NCBI GenBank assembly: GCA_022822545.1
Contig: JAJEBE010000004.1
Location: 1-51,088, forward strand
Origin: Anaerolineae bacterium
GTDB taxonomy: Bacteria; Chloroflexota; Anaerolineae; Aggregatilineales; Phototrophicaceae
Direction: 5' to 3'
DNA length: 51,088 nt
The notes below the pieces were generated by a model, which made no database searches, was not told where the DNA came from, and was given only the letters and a program-made list of their open reading frames with translations. The position numbers and the translations under genes are program-made. Below are positions 26,815 through 35,947 of the stretch, piece by piece (position 1 is the first letter of the stretch; every line of letters starts with the position of its first letter).

Positions 26815-27976
26815 GCCGGGGGGCGCGGGCGAGCGCCGATTCAAACGCTTTGGGCTCCGAAAGAAAAACATCGAGTCGGGCATTCAGGACGAGTATCAAC
26901 TCCTGACCGTGCGGCAGCTGATGATACGCAAATTTCTGCGCAACCGCATGGCGCTGCTTTCATTCATCGCTCTGGTCATCATCTACTTTGTCACCCTGTT
27001 TGCCGGATTCTTCGCGCCTTACACCGCCCGTACTTCCGATTCCAAACTGACCTATTCTCCACCGATGGCGATCCGCCTGCGCGATCCGGAAAGCGGGCGA
27101 TTCCATCTGCCCTTCTTCTATCCCCTGCGCGGCCAGCGCAATATGGAGACCTTTCAACTGGAGTATGTTGAGCAGCTCGACCAGCGCGTGCCCATAGCGT
27201 TCTTCGTCAAAGGCGATCCTTACAAGGTGCTTGGTGTAATCGAGTCGGATATTCATCTCTTCGGCTCCAGCAATCCGGATGAACGCCTGCATATCATGGG
27301 CTCGGATGTACGCGGGCGCGACCTGTTCTCGCGAATCATCTACGGCGGGCAGGTCTCGCTTTCGGTGGGCATCTTCGGCGTCTTGATCACCATCGCTGTC
27401 GGCTCTGTTATCGGCACGCTTTCCGGCTATTTTGGCGGCGTGGTAGATGACGTCGTTCAGCGGCTCATCGAGACGATTCGATCCTTCCCGCAGTTGCCGC
27501 TGTGGATGGCGCTGGCAGCAGCCATTCCACCGCAGTGGCCGCCCGAATGGGTCTATGCCGGCATTGTCATCGTGCTGGCTTTCATCAACTGGACCGGACT
27601 ATCGCGCGAGGTGCGCGGGCTGGTGCTCTCGCTAAAGGAACGTGACTTCGTATACGCGGCGGAAGCTTCGGGCGCTTCGACCGCGCGCATCGTACGCAAG
27701 CATCTGCTGCCCAATATGGCCAGCCACATCATCGTGACGGCGACCTTGGCGGTGCCCGTGACCATCCTCGGCGAGAGCGCCCTGAGTTTTCTGGGCATAG
27801 GCGTGCGTCCGCCGATGGTCAGCTGGGGCTTGCTGCTCAATGACGCCATCAAGATACAGAATATTGTGCTCTATCCCTGGACGCTCTTCCCCGGGATCTT
27901 CATCGTCGTCGCGGTTATCGCCTACAACTTTCTGGGCGATGGCTTGCGCGATATGGTGGACCCCTTCTCACGCTAG
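26807..27976 (+). CDS. Dipeptide/oligosaccharide ABC transporter permease (DppC-like, long form)
   Basis: A 389-aa permease, about 100 residues longer than typical DppC. A cytosolic tail of about 45 residues leads to helix 1. A soluble insert of roughly 90 residues (LTYSPPMAIRLRDPESG through VIESDIHLFG) then precedes the conserved LHIMGSDVRGRDLFSRIIYG and five more helices. The coupling loop is RDFVYAAEASGASTARIVRKHLLPN. This long form is known in some carbohydrate-type family 5 importers. GAGGA lies before the ATG. Confidence 0.87.
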   Translation: MNKPGGAGERRFKRFGLRKKNIESGIQDEYQLLTVRQLMIRKFLRNRMALLSFIALVIIYFVTLFAGFFAPYTARTSDSKLTYSPPMAIRLRDPESGRFHLPFFYPLRGQRNMETFQLEYVEQLDQRVPIAFFVKGDPYKVLGVIESDIHLFGSSNPDERLHIMGSDVRGRDLFSRIIYGGQVSLSVGIFGVLITIAVGSVIGTLSGYFGGVVDDVVQRLIETIRSFPQLPLWMALAAAIPPQWPPEWVYAGIVIVLAFINWTGLSREVRGLVLSLKERDFVYAAEASGASTARIVRKHLLPNMASHIIVTATLAVPVTILGESALSFLGIGVRPPMVSWGLLLNDAIKIQNIVLYPWTLFPGIFIVVAVIAYNFLGDGLRDMVDPFSR

Positions 27977-28048
27977 CGGAAATACGCGCTGGCGGGGATG
28001 CGGATGCTCTGACAGTTAATGAGCCGGAATCAGAGACTGATTCGCATT

Positions 28049-29062
28049 ATGGATACGGTTCTGGAAGTCGACAATCTCAAGACCTACTTCTTCATCGAGC
28101 AGGGCGTCGTGCGCGCGGTTGATGGGGTCTCGTTTACGCTGCAAGCCGGGAAGACACTGGGCATTGTCGGCGAGAGCGGCTGCGGCAAGAGCGTGACATC
28201 GCGGACGATAATGCGTTTGCTTTCGCCCAGCCTCGCGCGGATCGTCGCCGGCTCGATCAAGTATTATCCCGCCGGCGCGCCCGCCATTGAGCTCACCCAA
28301 GTCGACCCTTATGGCGAGCAAATCCGCGACATCCGCGGTAATGAGATCGCCATGATATTCCAGGAGCCGATGACCTCGCTGAACCCGGTCTACACCATCG
28401 GCCACCAAATCATGGAGGCAATCCTGCTGCATCAGGACGTCAGCAAAGATGAGGCTCGGGCGCGCGCGATTGACGTGCTGCGCATGGTGGGGATACCCTT
28501 GCCGGAGCAGCGCGTCGATCAGTATCCGCATGAGTTCTCCGGCGGCATGCGTCAGCGCGCCATGATCGCGATGGCGCTAAGCTGCAACCCGCGGATTCTG
28601 ATCGCCGATGAACCCACCACCGCGCTTGATGTGACGATCGAGGCGCAGATTCTGGAGCTGATTCAGCAGATTCAGGAAGACAACCACATGGCCCTGATCA
28701 TGATCACGCACGATCTCAATGTGATCGGCGAGGTAGCCGACCAAGTCATCGTGATGTATTTGGGCCAGGTCGTGGAGAGCGCCCCGGTCGACGACATCTT
28801 TGACAACCCCAAGCACCCGTATACGCAGGGCTTGCTGAACTCGCTGCCCATGATCGGGCGCAGCGACCGGCTGGAGCCGATCAGCGGGTCCGTGCCCGGA
28901 CCGCACGAAGTACCGCGGGGCTGCCCATTTGCGCCGCGCTGCCCGCATGTGATGCAAAAGTGTCGTGAGGAAAACCCGCCCAGTTTTGCGCTGGGTCCCG
29001 CCAGCGATGTCGCTTGCTGGCTATTTGATGAAGACATCGGGATTAGCCATGAGTCCCGTTAG
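28049..29062 (+). CDS. Dipeptide/oligosaccharide ABC transporter ATPase (DppD-like)
   Basis: A 337-aa ATPase. Walker A is GESGCGKSV at 41-49, the signature FSGGMRQR at 163-170, and Walker B ends ADEPTTALD at 186-194. The C-terminal extension with cysteines (CPFAPRCPHVMQKC) is present. I favour ATG 28049 (MDTVLEVDNLKTYF) by comparison with the family; an in-frame ATG at 28019 would add ten residues, and neither has a clear ribosome site. The end overlaps the next ATPase start. Confidence 0.88.
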   Translation: MDTVLEVDNLKTYFFIEQGVVRAVDGVSFTLQAGKTLGIVGESGCGKSVTSRTIMRLLSPSLARIVAGSIKYYPAGAPAIELTQVDPYGEQIRDIRGNEIAMIFQEPMTSLNPVYTIGHQIMEAILLHQDVSKDEARARAIDVLRMVGIPLPEQRVDQYPHEFSGGMRQRAMIAMALSCNPRILIADEPTTALDVTIEAQILELIQQIQEDNHMALIMITHDLNVIGEVADQVIVMYLGQVVESAPVDDIFDNPKHPYTQGLLNSLPMIGRSDRLEPISGSVPGPHEVPRGCPFAPRCPHVMQKCREENPPSFALGPASDVACWLFDEDIGISHESR

Positions 29063-30119
29063 AGCAGCGACCAACGACGCCTTGCTCGAGATCGAGGACT
29101 TGAGGCTGCATTTTCCTATCAAGGCCGGTCTGCTCAAGAAGACGGTCGCCCATGTCAAAGCGGTGGATGGCGTGTCTTTCAGCGTGTACCCGGGCGAAAC
29201 AGTCGGCTTGGTTGGCGAAAGCGGCTCGGGCAAGACTACCATCGGGCGTTGCATCGTGCGCCTGTACAAGCCCACGACCGGCAGCATCGGCTTCCGGACG
29301 GCTCAAGGCGTCGTCGATATCGCCCAGCTTGACAAGCGCGCGCTGCAGCCGATCCGCCGCGATATTCAGATGCTGTTTCAAGACCCCAACTCGTCGCTGA
29401 ATGCGCGGATGCGCGTCGGTGACATCATCGCCGAGCCGCTGGAAATCCACGCCATCGGCACGCGCGATGAACGGCGGTCGCGGGTTGAGGATTTGCTGGA
29501 GCAGGTCGGCCTGGGCGCCGAGATGTACAACCGCTTTCCGCATCAGCTCAGCGGCGGCCAGCGCCAGCGCGTGGGCGTGGCCCGGGCGCTCAGCATTGAG
29601 CCGCGCTTAGTCATCTGCGATGAACCCGTCTCCGCGCTTGATGTTTCCGTACAGGCGCAAGTCCTCAACCTGCTGTCGGACCTGCAGGGCGAATTAGGGC
29701 TGACTTATGTTTTCATCGCCCACGACCTGAGCGTGGTTGAATATATAAGCGATCGCGTCATGGTGATGTACTTGGGCAAGCTAATGGAAACGGCGCCGAC
29801 CAAGCGAATCTTTGAGCGGCCCACGCATCCCTATACCGAAGCCTTGCTTAACTCGATTCCCAAGCGTGTGCGCGGCGGCCATCGCAAACGCTTTGTGCTG
29901 ACGGGCGATATCCCTAGCCCGGTGAATCCGCCTTCGGGTTGTGTTTTCCATACGCGCTGCCAATACGTGAAAGATATCTGCAGAACCGAAACGCCAGCCC
30001 TGCGGCCGCTGCCAGACGATCCCGAAACCAGCGTCGCCTGCCACCTGGCCGAGGAAGTCGCTTTAGAACCCTATTACACCGCTGAAGAACGACGCGATTT
30101 GGAGAGCGATCGTGCCTGA
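29049..30119 (+). CDS. Dipeptide/oligosaccharide ABC transporter ATPase (DppF-like)
   Basis: A 356-aa ATPase. Walker A is GESGSGKTT at 56-64, the signature LSGGQRQR at 167-174, Walker B ends DEPVSALD at 191-198, and the C-terminal cysteine extension is present (CVFHTRCQYVKDIC). ATG 29049 overlaps the previous gene by 14 bases. A start further upstream would read deep inside that gene. It completes the second family 5 importer, and its end overlaps the unknown protein that follows. Confidence 0.9.
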   Translation: MSPVRAATNDALLEIEDLRLHFPIKAGLLKKTVAHVKAVDGVSFSVYPGETVGLVGESGSGKTTIGRCIVRLYKPTTGSIGFRTAQGVVDIAQLDKRALQPIRRDIQMLFQDPNSSLNARMRVGDIIAEPLEIHAIGTRDERRSRVEDLLEQVGLGAEMYNRFPHQLSGGQRQRVGVARALSIEPRLVICDEPVSALDVSVQAQVLNLLSDLQGELGLTYVFIAHDLSVVEYISDRVMVMYLGKLMETAPTKRIFERPTHPYTEALLNSIPKRVRGGHRKRFVLTGDIPSPVNPPSGCVFHTRCQYVKDICRTETPALRPLPDDPETSVACHLAEEVALEPYYTAEERRDLESDRA

Positions 30120-31146
30120 GCGCTGGGACATCGTCCTCCGGTCTGATTGCGCCTTGCCCGAGAGCTTCGTGGTTGAATATACCCTCGGCCAGTACCTGCC
30201 CGATGCGAACTTGCCGCATTTGCAGGTAGCGGAGTTGAACGCCGCCGGCGATATCGTTGAGCCCGATTTGCCCTGCCAGCTTGAACAGGCGGAAGGTCAA
30301 GTACGCGCCCTATTCGCGCTGCGCGGCAAGACAGCGGCGGGCTGCGCGCGGCATATTCGCATCCAGCAGTCCGGCCGGCAGCCGCCTGACGAGACGCTAA
30401 TTGCGCTGCGCGACGAGGTCATGCATCAGGCGCAAGCGAGCTACGAAATCACGACAGCCGGCGCCACCTATTACTATCACAAGCGCGGCGCGGGCTTCGC
30501 CAGCATGATCGACCGTGACGGCAACGACTGGTTGAGCTACCGTCCATTTGGCGGCGCCGATGGAATGTATCGCGGCATCCCCAACTTGGCGCACCCGGAA
30601 AATCATTTCCACCCCGGCGGCGAAGGCTGCCGCAGCCGCATTCTGGCTGCAGGACCGCTCAAGATCACCGTCGCGTCTGAATCCACCGATGGGAAATGGG
30701 CTTGTCGCTGGGAGATCTACCCCACCCACGCGCGGCTGACCGTGCTCAAGGTCGATCATCCCTATTGGTTTCTGTATGAAGGCACACCGGGCGGCGCGCT
30801 TGACGAGAATGGCGACTACTGCGTCATATCCGATGGCAAGCGGCGCGCGCTCTCCGAACGCTGGGAGGAAGCCCTGCCCCACCCCGAATGGATCTATTTC
30901 GGCGCGTCTAACGTAGACCGCGTGCTCTATCTGGCGCATCATGAATCCGATCAGCACGTCGATTCTTATTGGCCGATGGAAAACAATATGACGGTGTTCG
31001 GCTTTGGTCGGGACGGGCTGCAGAAATTCATGACCGAGACACCGGCGCATTTTACTATCGGATTCGCCGAGAGCAGCGATTTCCCCACCGTGAAAGACCG
31101 CATCAGCGCAGTCACGATGCCGCTGCGGACGGAGACCAAGGCATGA
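30112..31146 (+). CDS. Conserved protein of unknown function in glycan cluster
   Basis: A 344-aa protein starting at GTG 30112 with GGAGAG upstream and overlapping the ATPase stop. There is no signal peptide or membrane segment. Its core has conserved-looking, aromatic-rich motifs: FASMIDRDGNDWLSY, GADGMYRGIPNLAHPENHFHPGG, ADGKW-type CRWEIYPTHARLTV, HPYWFLYEGTPGG, YWPMENNMTVFGFGR. I recall homologues of this pattern in planctomycetes and other glycan degraders, always as hypothetical proteins. The fold is probably a beta-sandwich. Because it is locked between the transporter and a GH4 enzyme by overlapping starts, a role on the imported carbohydrate is likely, but no activity can be named. 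Confidence 0.7.
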   Translation: MPERWDIVLRSDCALPESFVVEYTLGQYLPDANLPHLQVAELNAAGDIVEPDLPCQLEQAEGQVRALFALRGKTAAGCARHIRIQQSGRQPPDETLIALRDEVMHQAQASYEITTAGATYYYHKRGAGFASMIDRDGNDWLSYRPFGGADGMYRGIPNLAHPENHFHPGGEGCRSRILAAGPLKITVASESTDGKWACRWEIYPTHARLTVLKVDHPYWFLYEGTPGGALDENGDYCVISDGKRRALSERWEEALPHPEWIYFGASNVDRVLYLAHHESDQHVDSYWPMENNMTVFGFGRDGLQKFMTETPAHFTIGFAESSDFPTVKDRISAVTMPLRTETKA

Positions 31147-32495
31147 GCGACCGCCCCCAGATCACAATCATCGGCGCCGCCAGCACCACCTTTGGCCCCA
31201 AAGTGCTGCGGGACATCTTGAACCATCCGCAAGTCGGCGGCAGCAGGCTGTGCTTTGTGGACATCAACGAAGAGCGGCTGGCGATATACGACAAGTTGGC
31301 GCGCAAGCTGAACAGGTACCTCGACAGGCCAATCGCCATCGAATCAACATCAGACCGCCGCGCGGTTCTGGCGGGCAGCGACTATGTAATCATCACCGTC
31401 GACACTGGCCACTACCACACCTGGCAGCAAGACTTCACCGTGCCGGTCAAATATGGCAGCCGGCAGATTTTGGGTGAGCTGGGCGGGCCGGGCGGATTGT
31501 TCCATTCGCTGCGGCAGATACCGCTGCACCTGGAGATCGCGCGCGATATCCGCGAGCTCTGTCCCGACGCCATGGTCATGGTGACTTCCAATCCGCTGAA
31601 CCGCATCTGTCTGGCGCTGGAGCGCCATGCAGACCTCGGCCAGATTATCGGCTTGTGCCACGGCGTCGACATGGCGCTCTATCTCTTCCTCGATCGCGTG
31701 ATGGGGGTAGCGGGCGATGACATGGAGGTCACGGCGGCCGGTACAAATCACCTCACCTGGATTCTCGATCTGCGCCGAAGAGACACTGGCGAAGATTTGC
31801 TCCCGCTGATGAAAGAGCGCCTCAGCCGTATGGACGGCGACGAACAGTCGCTTTCGCGCAAATTGCTAGAGGTCTATGGCTATTTCCCCGGCACATTGGA
31901 CAGCCACGCCGGCGAGTACATTGCCTACGCCTGGGAATTCTATGGCATCAAGGGCATCGATTTCTCCGGGCATCTGGAGCAGGAGGCGAATCGCTGGGAA
32001 TACCTGCGCGACCTGGCTAACAATGAGGCCGAATGGGATAAGTTCGAGCAGGCCTACGGCGATCAAAGCGACCTTTCCGCCGAACTGCGGCTGGATCCGT
32101 TTTTCGCGCCGCGCAGCTGGGCCGATACGCTGGCTTTCCCCATCATCGCGTCGCTGACAGCGCACGATTTGATACGGTTGCCAGCGGTCAACATGCTCAA
32201 TACTGGACAGATCAACAATCTGCCGCCTGATATATTCGTTGAGACGCCGGCGGTCGTCGATGGCAGCGGCGTCTACCCCGTGTCGATGGGTGATTTGCCG
32301 CAGCCCTTGGCGGCTTTCAACCGACGCGATATCGACCAGACCGAACTGATCGTAGAGGCGGCTGTGCGCGGTGATCGCAATCTCGTGCTGCAAGCCGCGC
32401 TGCTCGATCCGGTCGCCGAGAGCGTGGGTCAGGCGGAAGCGATGATCGATGAAATGCTGCGGCTGAACGCGCCTTACCTGCCGCAGTTCGCTTGA
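31143..32495 (+). CDS. GH4-family NAD-dependent glycosidase
   Basis: A 450-aa cytosolic glycoside hydrolase family 4 enzyme, which cleaves glycosides by NAD- and Mn-dependent redox elimination. The N-terminal Rossmann motif is IIGAASTTFGP at 9-19. The metal and catalytic positions are Asn150 (TSNPLNRI), Cys172 and His173 (LCHGVD) and His203 (TNHLTW). The start at 31143 overlaps the previous stop (ATGA); an upstream ATG at 30969 lies inside the previous gene. Alpha-glucosidase, alpha-galactosidase, glucuronidase or galacturonidase are all possible in this family. Confidence 0.85.
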   Translation: MSDRPQITIIGAASTTFGPKVLRDILNHPQVGGSRLCFVDINEERLAIYDKLARKLNRYLDRPIAIESTSDRRAVLAGSDYVIITVDTGHYHTWQQDFTVPVKYGSRQILGELGGPGGLFHSLRQIPLHLEIARDIRELCPDAMVMVTSNPLNRICLALERHADLGQIIGLCHGVDMALYLFLDRVMGVAGDDMEVTAAGTNHLTWILDLRRRDTGEDLLPLMKERLSRMDGDEQSLSRKLLEVYGYFPGTLDSHAGEYIAYAWEFYGIKGIDFSGHLEQEANRWEYLRDLANNEAEWDKFEQAYGDQSDLSAELRLDPFFAPRSWADTLAFPIIASLTAHDLIRLPAVNMLNTGQINNLPPDIFVETPAVVDGSGVYPVSMGDLPQPLAAFNRRDIDQTELIVEAAVRGDRNLVLQAALLDPVAESVGQAEAMIDEMLRLNAPYLPQFA

Positions 32496-32520
32496 GCGTC
32501 GGTTAGCGAGTGGAGACCAC

Positions 32521-33645
32521 ATGGCCAAGTTCAATTTCCGCCACCATTTTGTCGCTTTGGATGTGCCGCCCATGCTGGCGCAGACTTGCCTGGCCGACCT
32601 GGACGGCGATGGCGTTCTCGAATACATAGTCGGTGAGCGTTACGGCACGCTCTACTGGTACAAGTATCAGGCGCCGGATCGCTGGACGCAGCATATCGTG
32701 GGCCACGATTCGCCCTCGGATGTCGGCTGCATCGCGCTGGATGTCAGCGGTGACGGCCGCCTGGATGTCATCACCGGCGGCGTCTGGTATCGCAATACCG
32801 GCGACTATAGCCGGCCCTTCAAACGCCATGAGTTTGACCCGGACCTGAAAGGCGTTCATGACATCGTTGCCGCTGACATCGACGGCGACGGCGCGCCAGA
32901 AATCGTGACCATGTCCGACCTGAATGACCTGCGCTGGTACAAGATCGCGCCAAACCCGGAGGAGCGTTGGCAGCACAAGGTCATTGGCCCCGCCGTTCAT
33001 GCCGGCATTGCTGTTGGCGACCTGGATGGCGATGGCGACCTCGATATCGTGCGGACCAACATCTGGTACGAGAATGTGAGCGGCGATGGCGCTCAGTGGC
33101 AGGTGCGACCAATAGGACCCAACACCTATCCACCTGAAGATTTCCGCCCGCGTTTCGCCTTTGACGGGGTGCGCGCTGCCATCCGCGACATGAATGGAAA
33201 CGGCATAAACGACATCGTCTTCAGCGATGCGGAGATCCCTGGCGGGCAAATCTGGTGGATGGAGAATCTCGACGGCGTCGGGCATTACTGGAAGCGTCAT
33301 GATATCTGCCGGCCGACCGTGCCGCGGCGCGGCGCCCTGCACAGCCTGCATGTTGCCGACCTGGACGGCGATGGCGATTACGATGTCTTCTCCTGCGAGA
33401 TGGAATATGTGCGCGGGGACGGCACACCGAAGTTCTATATCTGGGAGAATCTCGATGGCGCCGGCGGCAGTTGGCAGGAACATGTCATCTTTGACGGCAA
33501 CCTCGGCGGGCACGAAGCGGTCGTCGGGGACGTAACCGGCAACGGCTTGCCCGATATCATCGCCAAGCCCTGGCAGCCGCATCCGGAAAACGCGCTCGGC
33601 GGCAAAATGTTTATACTCTTTCTCGAGAATCTCGGACCGGGTTAA
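32521..33645 (+). CDS. Seven-bladed FG-GAP/VCBS repeat protein
   Basis: A 374-aa protein made almost entirely of seven repeats carrying calcium-loop-like motifs: DLDGDG (26), DVSGDG (74), DIDGDG (119), DLDGDG (167), DMNGNG (223), DLDGDG (280) and DVTGNG (337), spaced 45-57 residues. This predicts a seven-bladed beta-propeller. Most relatives are secreted, adhesive or lyase-like (for example PL11-type), but no signal peptide is visible here. GGAG precedes the ATG. Its place after GH4 suggests a carbohydrate-related enzyme or binding role, perhaps an intracellular lyase. Unproven. Confidence 0.75.
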   Translation: MAKFNFRHHFVALDVPPMLAQTCLADLDGDGVLEYIVGERYGTLYWYKYQAPDRWTQHIVGHDSPSDVGCIALDVSGDGRLDVITGGVWYRNTGDYSRPFKRHEFDPDLKGVHDIVAADIDGDGAPEIVTMSDLNDLRWYKIAPNPEERWQHKVIGPAVHAGIAVGDLDGDGDLDIVRTNIWYENVSGDGAQWQVRPIGPNTYPPEDFRPRFAFDGVRAAIRDMNGNGINDIVFSDAEIPGGQIWWMENLDGVGHYWKRHDICRPTVPRRGALHSLHVADLDGDGDYDVFSCEMEYVRGDGTPKFYIWENLDGAGGSWQEHVIFDGNLGGHEAVVGDVTGNGLPDIIAKPWQPHPENALGGKMFILFLENLGPG

Positions 33646-33693
33646 TCGGCTCATTCGAGACCGACCTGATTCAAGCCAAGCAAAGGAGCGCTC

Positions 33694-34914
33694 ATGGCGA
33701 CAGAAAAAGTGAAAATCGGCGTAGTCGGCTGCGGCGTGGTCGCGGCGGCCTATTATCTGCCCTATCTCATGACGCTGGAAAACGCGGAAATCACAGCAGT
33801 CTGCGACCTTCATCCGGTGCGGACCGAGGCCTGCGTGCGCGTCTTCGGCGCGCGCGAACAATACAGCGACTACTACGATATGCTGGAGAAGTCCAATATT
33901 GATGCCGTTTTCATCCTGACAGCGCCGGGCACGCATGTTCCCTTCGCCATGGCAGCCATTGAAGCGGGCAAACATCTGCTCATCCAAAAGCCCATGGCGA
34001 CAGAGCTAGGCGATGCCCGCAAGATCAGGGACGGCGTACGCGCGGCCGGGCTGAAAGCGATCATTGAGCCCAGCTCCAGCACACCGCTTGATCCGGATTT
34101 CGCCTTGCTGCGCAGCCTGGTCAAACAAGGTGTCCTGGGCGATATCTTGTGGTTTTCGCTGGGAGCGACCGGGCCGACCAAATACGCGCCCGGGCTGGCC
34201 AGCAATCCCTACGGCAAAGCCGCCTTCTTCGATGCCGATAGCGGTGGTTTTCTCTTTGATTTGCCCTACGCGCCCACAAATATCGTCGGTGTGCTCGGCC
34301 CCTGCAAGTCCGTCTTTGCCCACGCCAAGATTTCGGTGGCGGATGACTTTATCGTGCCCGAGTCCGAGTTTGACAAGTACATGGCGCAGATCAAAGACCC
34401 CGACGATGCAAATTACTGGGATGTGGTCGTGAACCTGCCGCGAACGGAAGCGGTCAAAATGGAAGCGGTTGACCAAGCCTACTCTCTGTACGAAATGGCG
34501 GACGGCTCGCATGGCGCCTGCCACGTAGGCCGCATCTATCATCCTGTCTTGCCCGGTTCCGGCGGCGGTTCTCTCAGCGTCTACGGCACGGAAGGCAACC
34601 TGCTGTTTGGCGCCGGCTACAAGGCGTCGATTATCAGCAGCCGCAAAGACCTGCTGCCCGAAGTCGCCGAAGATGGCTGGTTCCACATTCCCTTGCGCGG
34701 GGACCGCAGCAAAGCGCGCTGGCCCGTTCCGGTGCCGGGCGCGTTCAACTACTACCACGAGTCGTCGCGGCATCTGGTCGAGTGCATCCTCGAGGGCAAA
34801 GAACCGCTGGTTAACGTGGACTGGGGCCTGCACATCACCGAAATGATGTACGGCGCGCTGAGGTCATCAGAGACAGGCGAGCTCTACCAAATGACGACCA
34901 GCCTGGATTATTAG
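33694..34914 (+). CDS. Gfo/Idh/MocA-family oxidoreductase
   Basis: A 406-aa NAD(P)-dependent oxidoreductase. The Rossmann motif is GVVGCGVVAAA near residue 8, and the catalytic-lysine motif reads LIQKPMAT, with Gln instead of the common Glu before Lys-Pro. The C-terminal domain is longer than in the other two MocA proteins here. AGGAG lies before the ATG. It is followed after nine bases by another MocA member, so the two probably act in sequence on the sugar released by the GH4 enzyme. Confidence 0.85.
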   Translation: MATEKVKIGVVGCGVVAAAYYLPYLMTLENAEITAVCDLHPVRTEACVRVFGAREQYSDYYDMLEKSNIDAVFILTAPGTHVPFAMAAIEAGKHLLIQKPMATELGDARKIRDGVRAAGLKAIIEPSSSTPLDPDFALLRSLVKQGVLGDILWFSLGATGPTKYAPGLASNPYGKAAFFDADSGGFLFDLPYAPTNIVGVLGPCKSVFAHAKISVADDFIVPESEFDKYMAQIKDPDDANYWDVVVNLPRTEAVKMEAVDQAYSLYEMADGSHGACHVGRIYHPVLPGSGGGSLSVYGTEGNLLFGAGYKASIISSRKDLLPEVAEDGWFHIPLRGDRSKARWPVPVPGAFNYYHESSRHLVECILEGKEPLVNVDWGLHITEMMYGALRSSETGELYQMTTSLDY

Positions 34915-34923
34915 GAGTCTAAG

Positions 34924-35931
34924 ATGAACCGTCTGAAATTTGGTGTAATCGGTCTGCGCTTTGGGCAATTCCTGGTGCGCGCATTGGCCCACCTGGACGG
35001 CGCCCAACTGGTTGCTGTGGCTGACCGCAACCCGAATATCGCCGAAGGCTTGGAGGCATACGCCGCGCGTTACGGCGCCAGAGCCTATACCTCCAGCGCG
35101 GGACTGTTCGACAATGAAACGCTGGACGCTGTCGTCATCGCCACATCGCCCAAGCCGCGCGCCGCGATCATTGAGCAGGCGGCAAAACGCGGCATCGCTA
35201 TGTTCGTCGAAAAACCGTGGGCGTCCAACCCAAGACATGGCGAAATACTGGCTGAGATCTGCCATAGATACGACGCCACCGTCATGCTTGGATTCAGCTT
35301 TCGCTTCCATCCCGCTATCGCGCGCTTGCGCGAGCTAATGGAGGGCGAACTGGGTGAAGGCTGGATGCTCAATGGCGAATATGTCTTTGACCATTTGCCG
35401 GCGACAGAGGGCTGGTTTTGGGATCCGGAAAACGGCAACGGGATGTTCAACGAGAATTCCTGCCATCTCTTTGACGCGGTCTGTTATCTCTTGGGTAAGC
35501 CGGTATCTGTGATGGCGGCCTCAGCGCAATTCGCCGGCCGCCCCATGGAAGAAGCCGCTGCCATCACCTTGACGTTCGAAAGCGGCGCCATCGCGGCGCT
35601 GACTGTAGGGGGCTATGGCGCCAACGCCCACTGGGATTTCCCGCGGATTGACATCACAACCGAGCGCGGACAGGCGCGTTTGCGCGGCCGCCATCATATG
35701 TGGGACTCGCTGAGCTGGGCGCGGCGCGGCGCGGATACCGTCAGCACTTTCACGCAGCCGGCCGAGGTCCTGGGTACGACGCGGTATACCAATGCCTTCA
35801 CGCATTTCGTCGAATGTCTGCGCAAAGGCGAGCAGCCGAGCGCCACAATCGAGGACGGGATGCTATCGGTCGCCATTGCCGATGCCGTCACCCGATCGGC
35901 GCGCAGCGGCAACAAAGTCAACTTGGAATGA
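34924..35931 (+). CDS. Gfo/Idh/MocA-family oxidoreductase
   Basis: A 335-aa member of the same superfamily. Its nucleotide loop is unusual, FGVIGLRFGQFLV, with Leu-Arg-Phe where most have Cys-Gly or Gly-X, as in a subgroup with shifted glycine spacing. The catalytic motif FVEKPWAS is intact. AGGAG lies at the right distance. It is tightly linked to the preceding oxidoreductase and to the TIM-barrel isomerase downstream. Confidence 0.83.
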   Translation: MNRLKFGVIGLRFGQFLVRALAHLDGAQLVAVADRNPNIAEGLEAYAARYGARAYTSSAGLFDNETLDAVVIATSPKPRAAIIEQAAKRGIAMFVEKPWASNPRHGEILAEICHRYDATVMLGFSFRFHPAIARLRELMEGELGEGWMLNGEYVFDHLPATEGWFWDPENGNGMFNENSCHLFDAVCYLLGKPVSVMAASAQFAGRPMEEAAAITLTFESGAIAALTVGGYGANAHWDFPRIDITTERGQARLRGRHHMWDSLSWARRGADTVSTFTQPAEVLGTTRYTNAFTHFVECLRKGEQPSATIEDGMLSVAIADAVTRSARSGNKVNLE

Positions 35932-35947
35932 GAGCGAGGGTACAGTC

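Noticed and set aside
32503..33987. 494-aa open frame on the minus strand opposite the FG-GAP gene
   Set aside because: Mirror of the DxDGDG repeats; repeated antisense composition gives a long frame without any protein family features.
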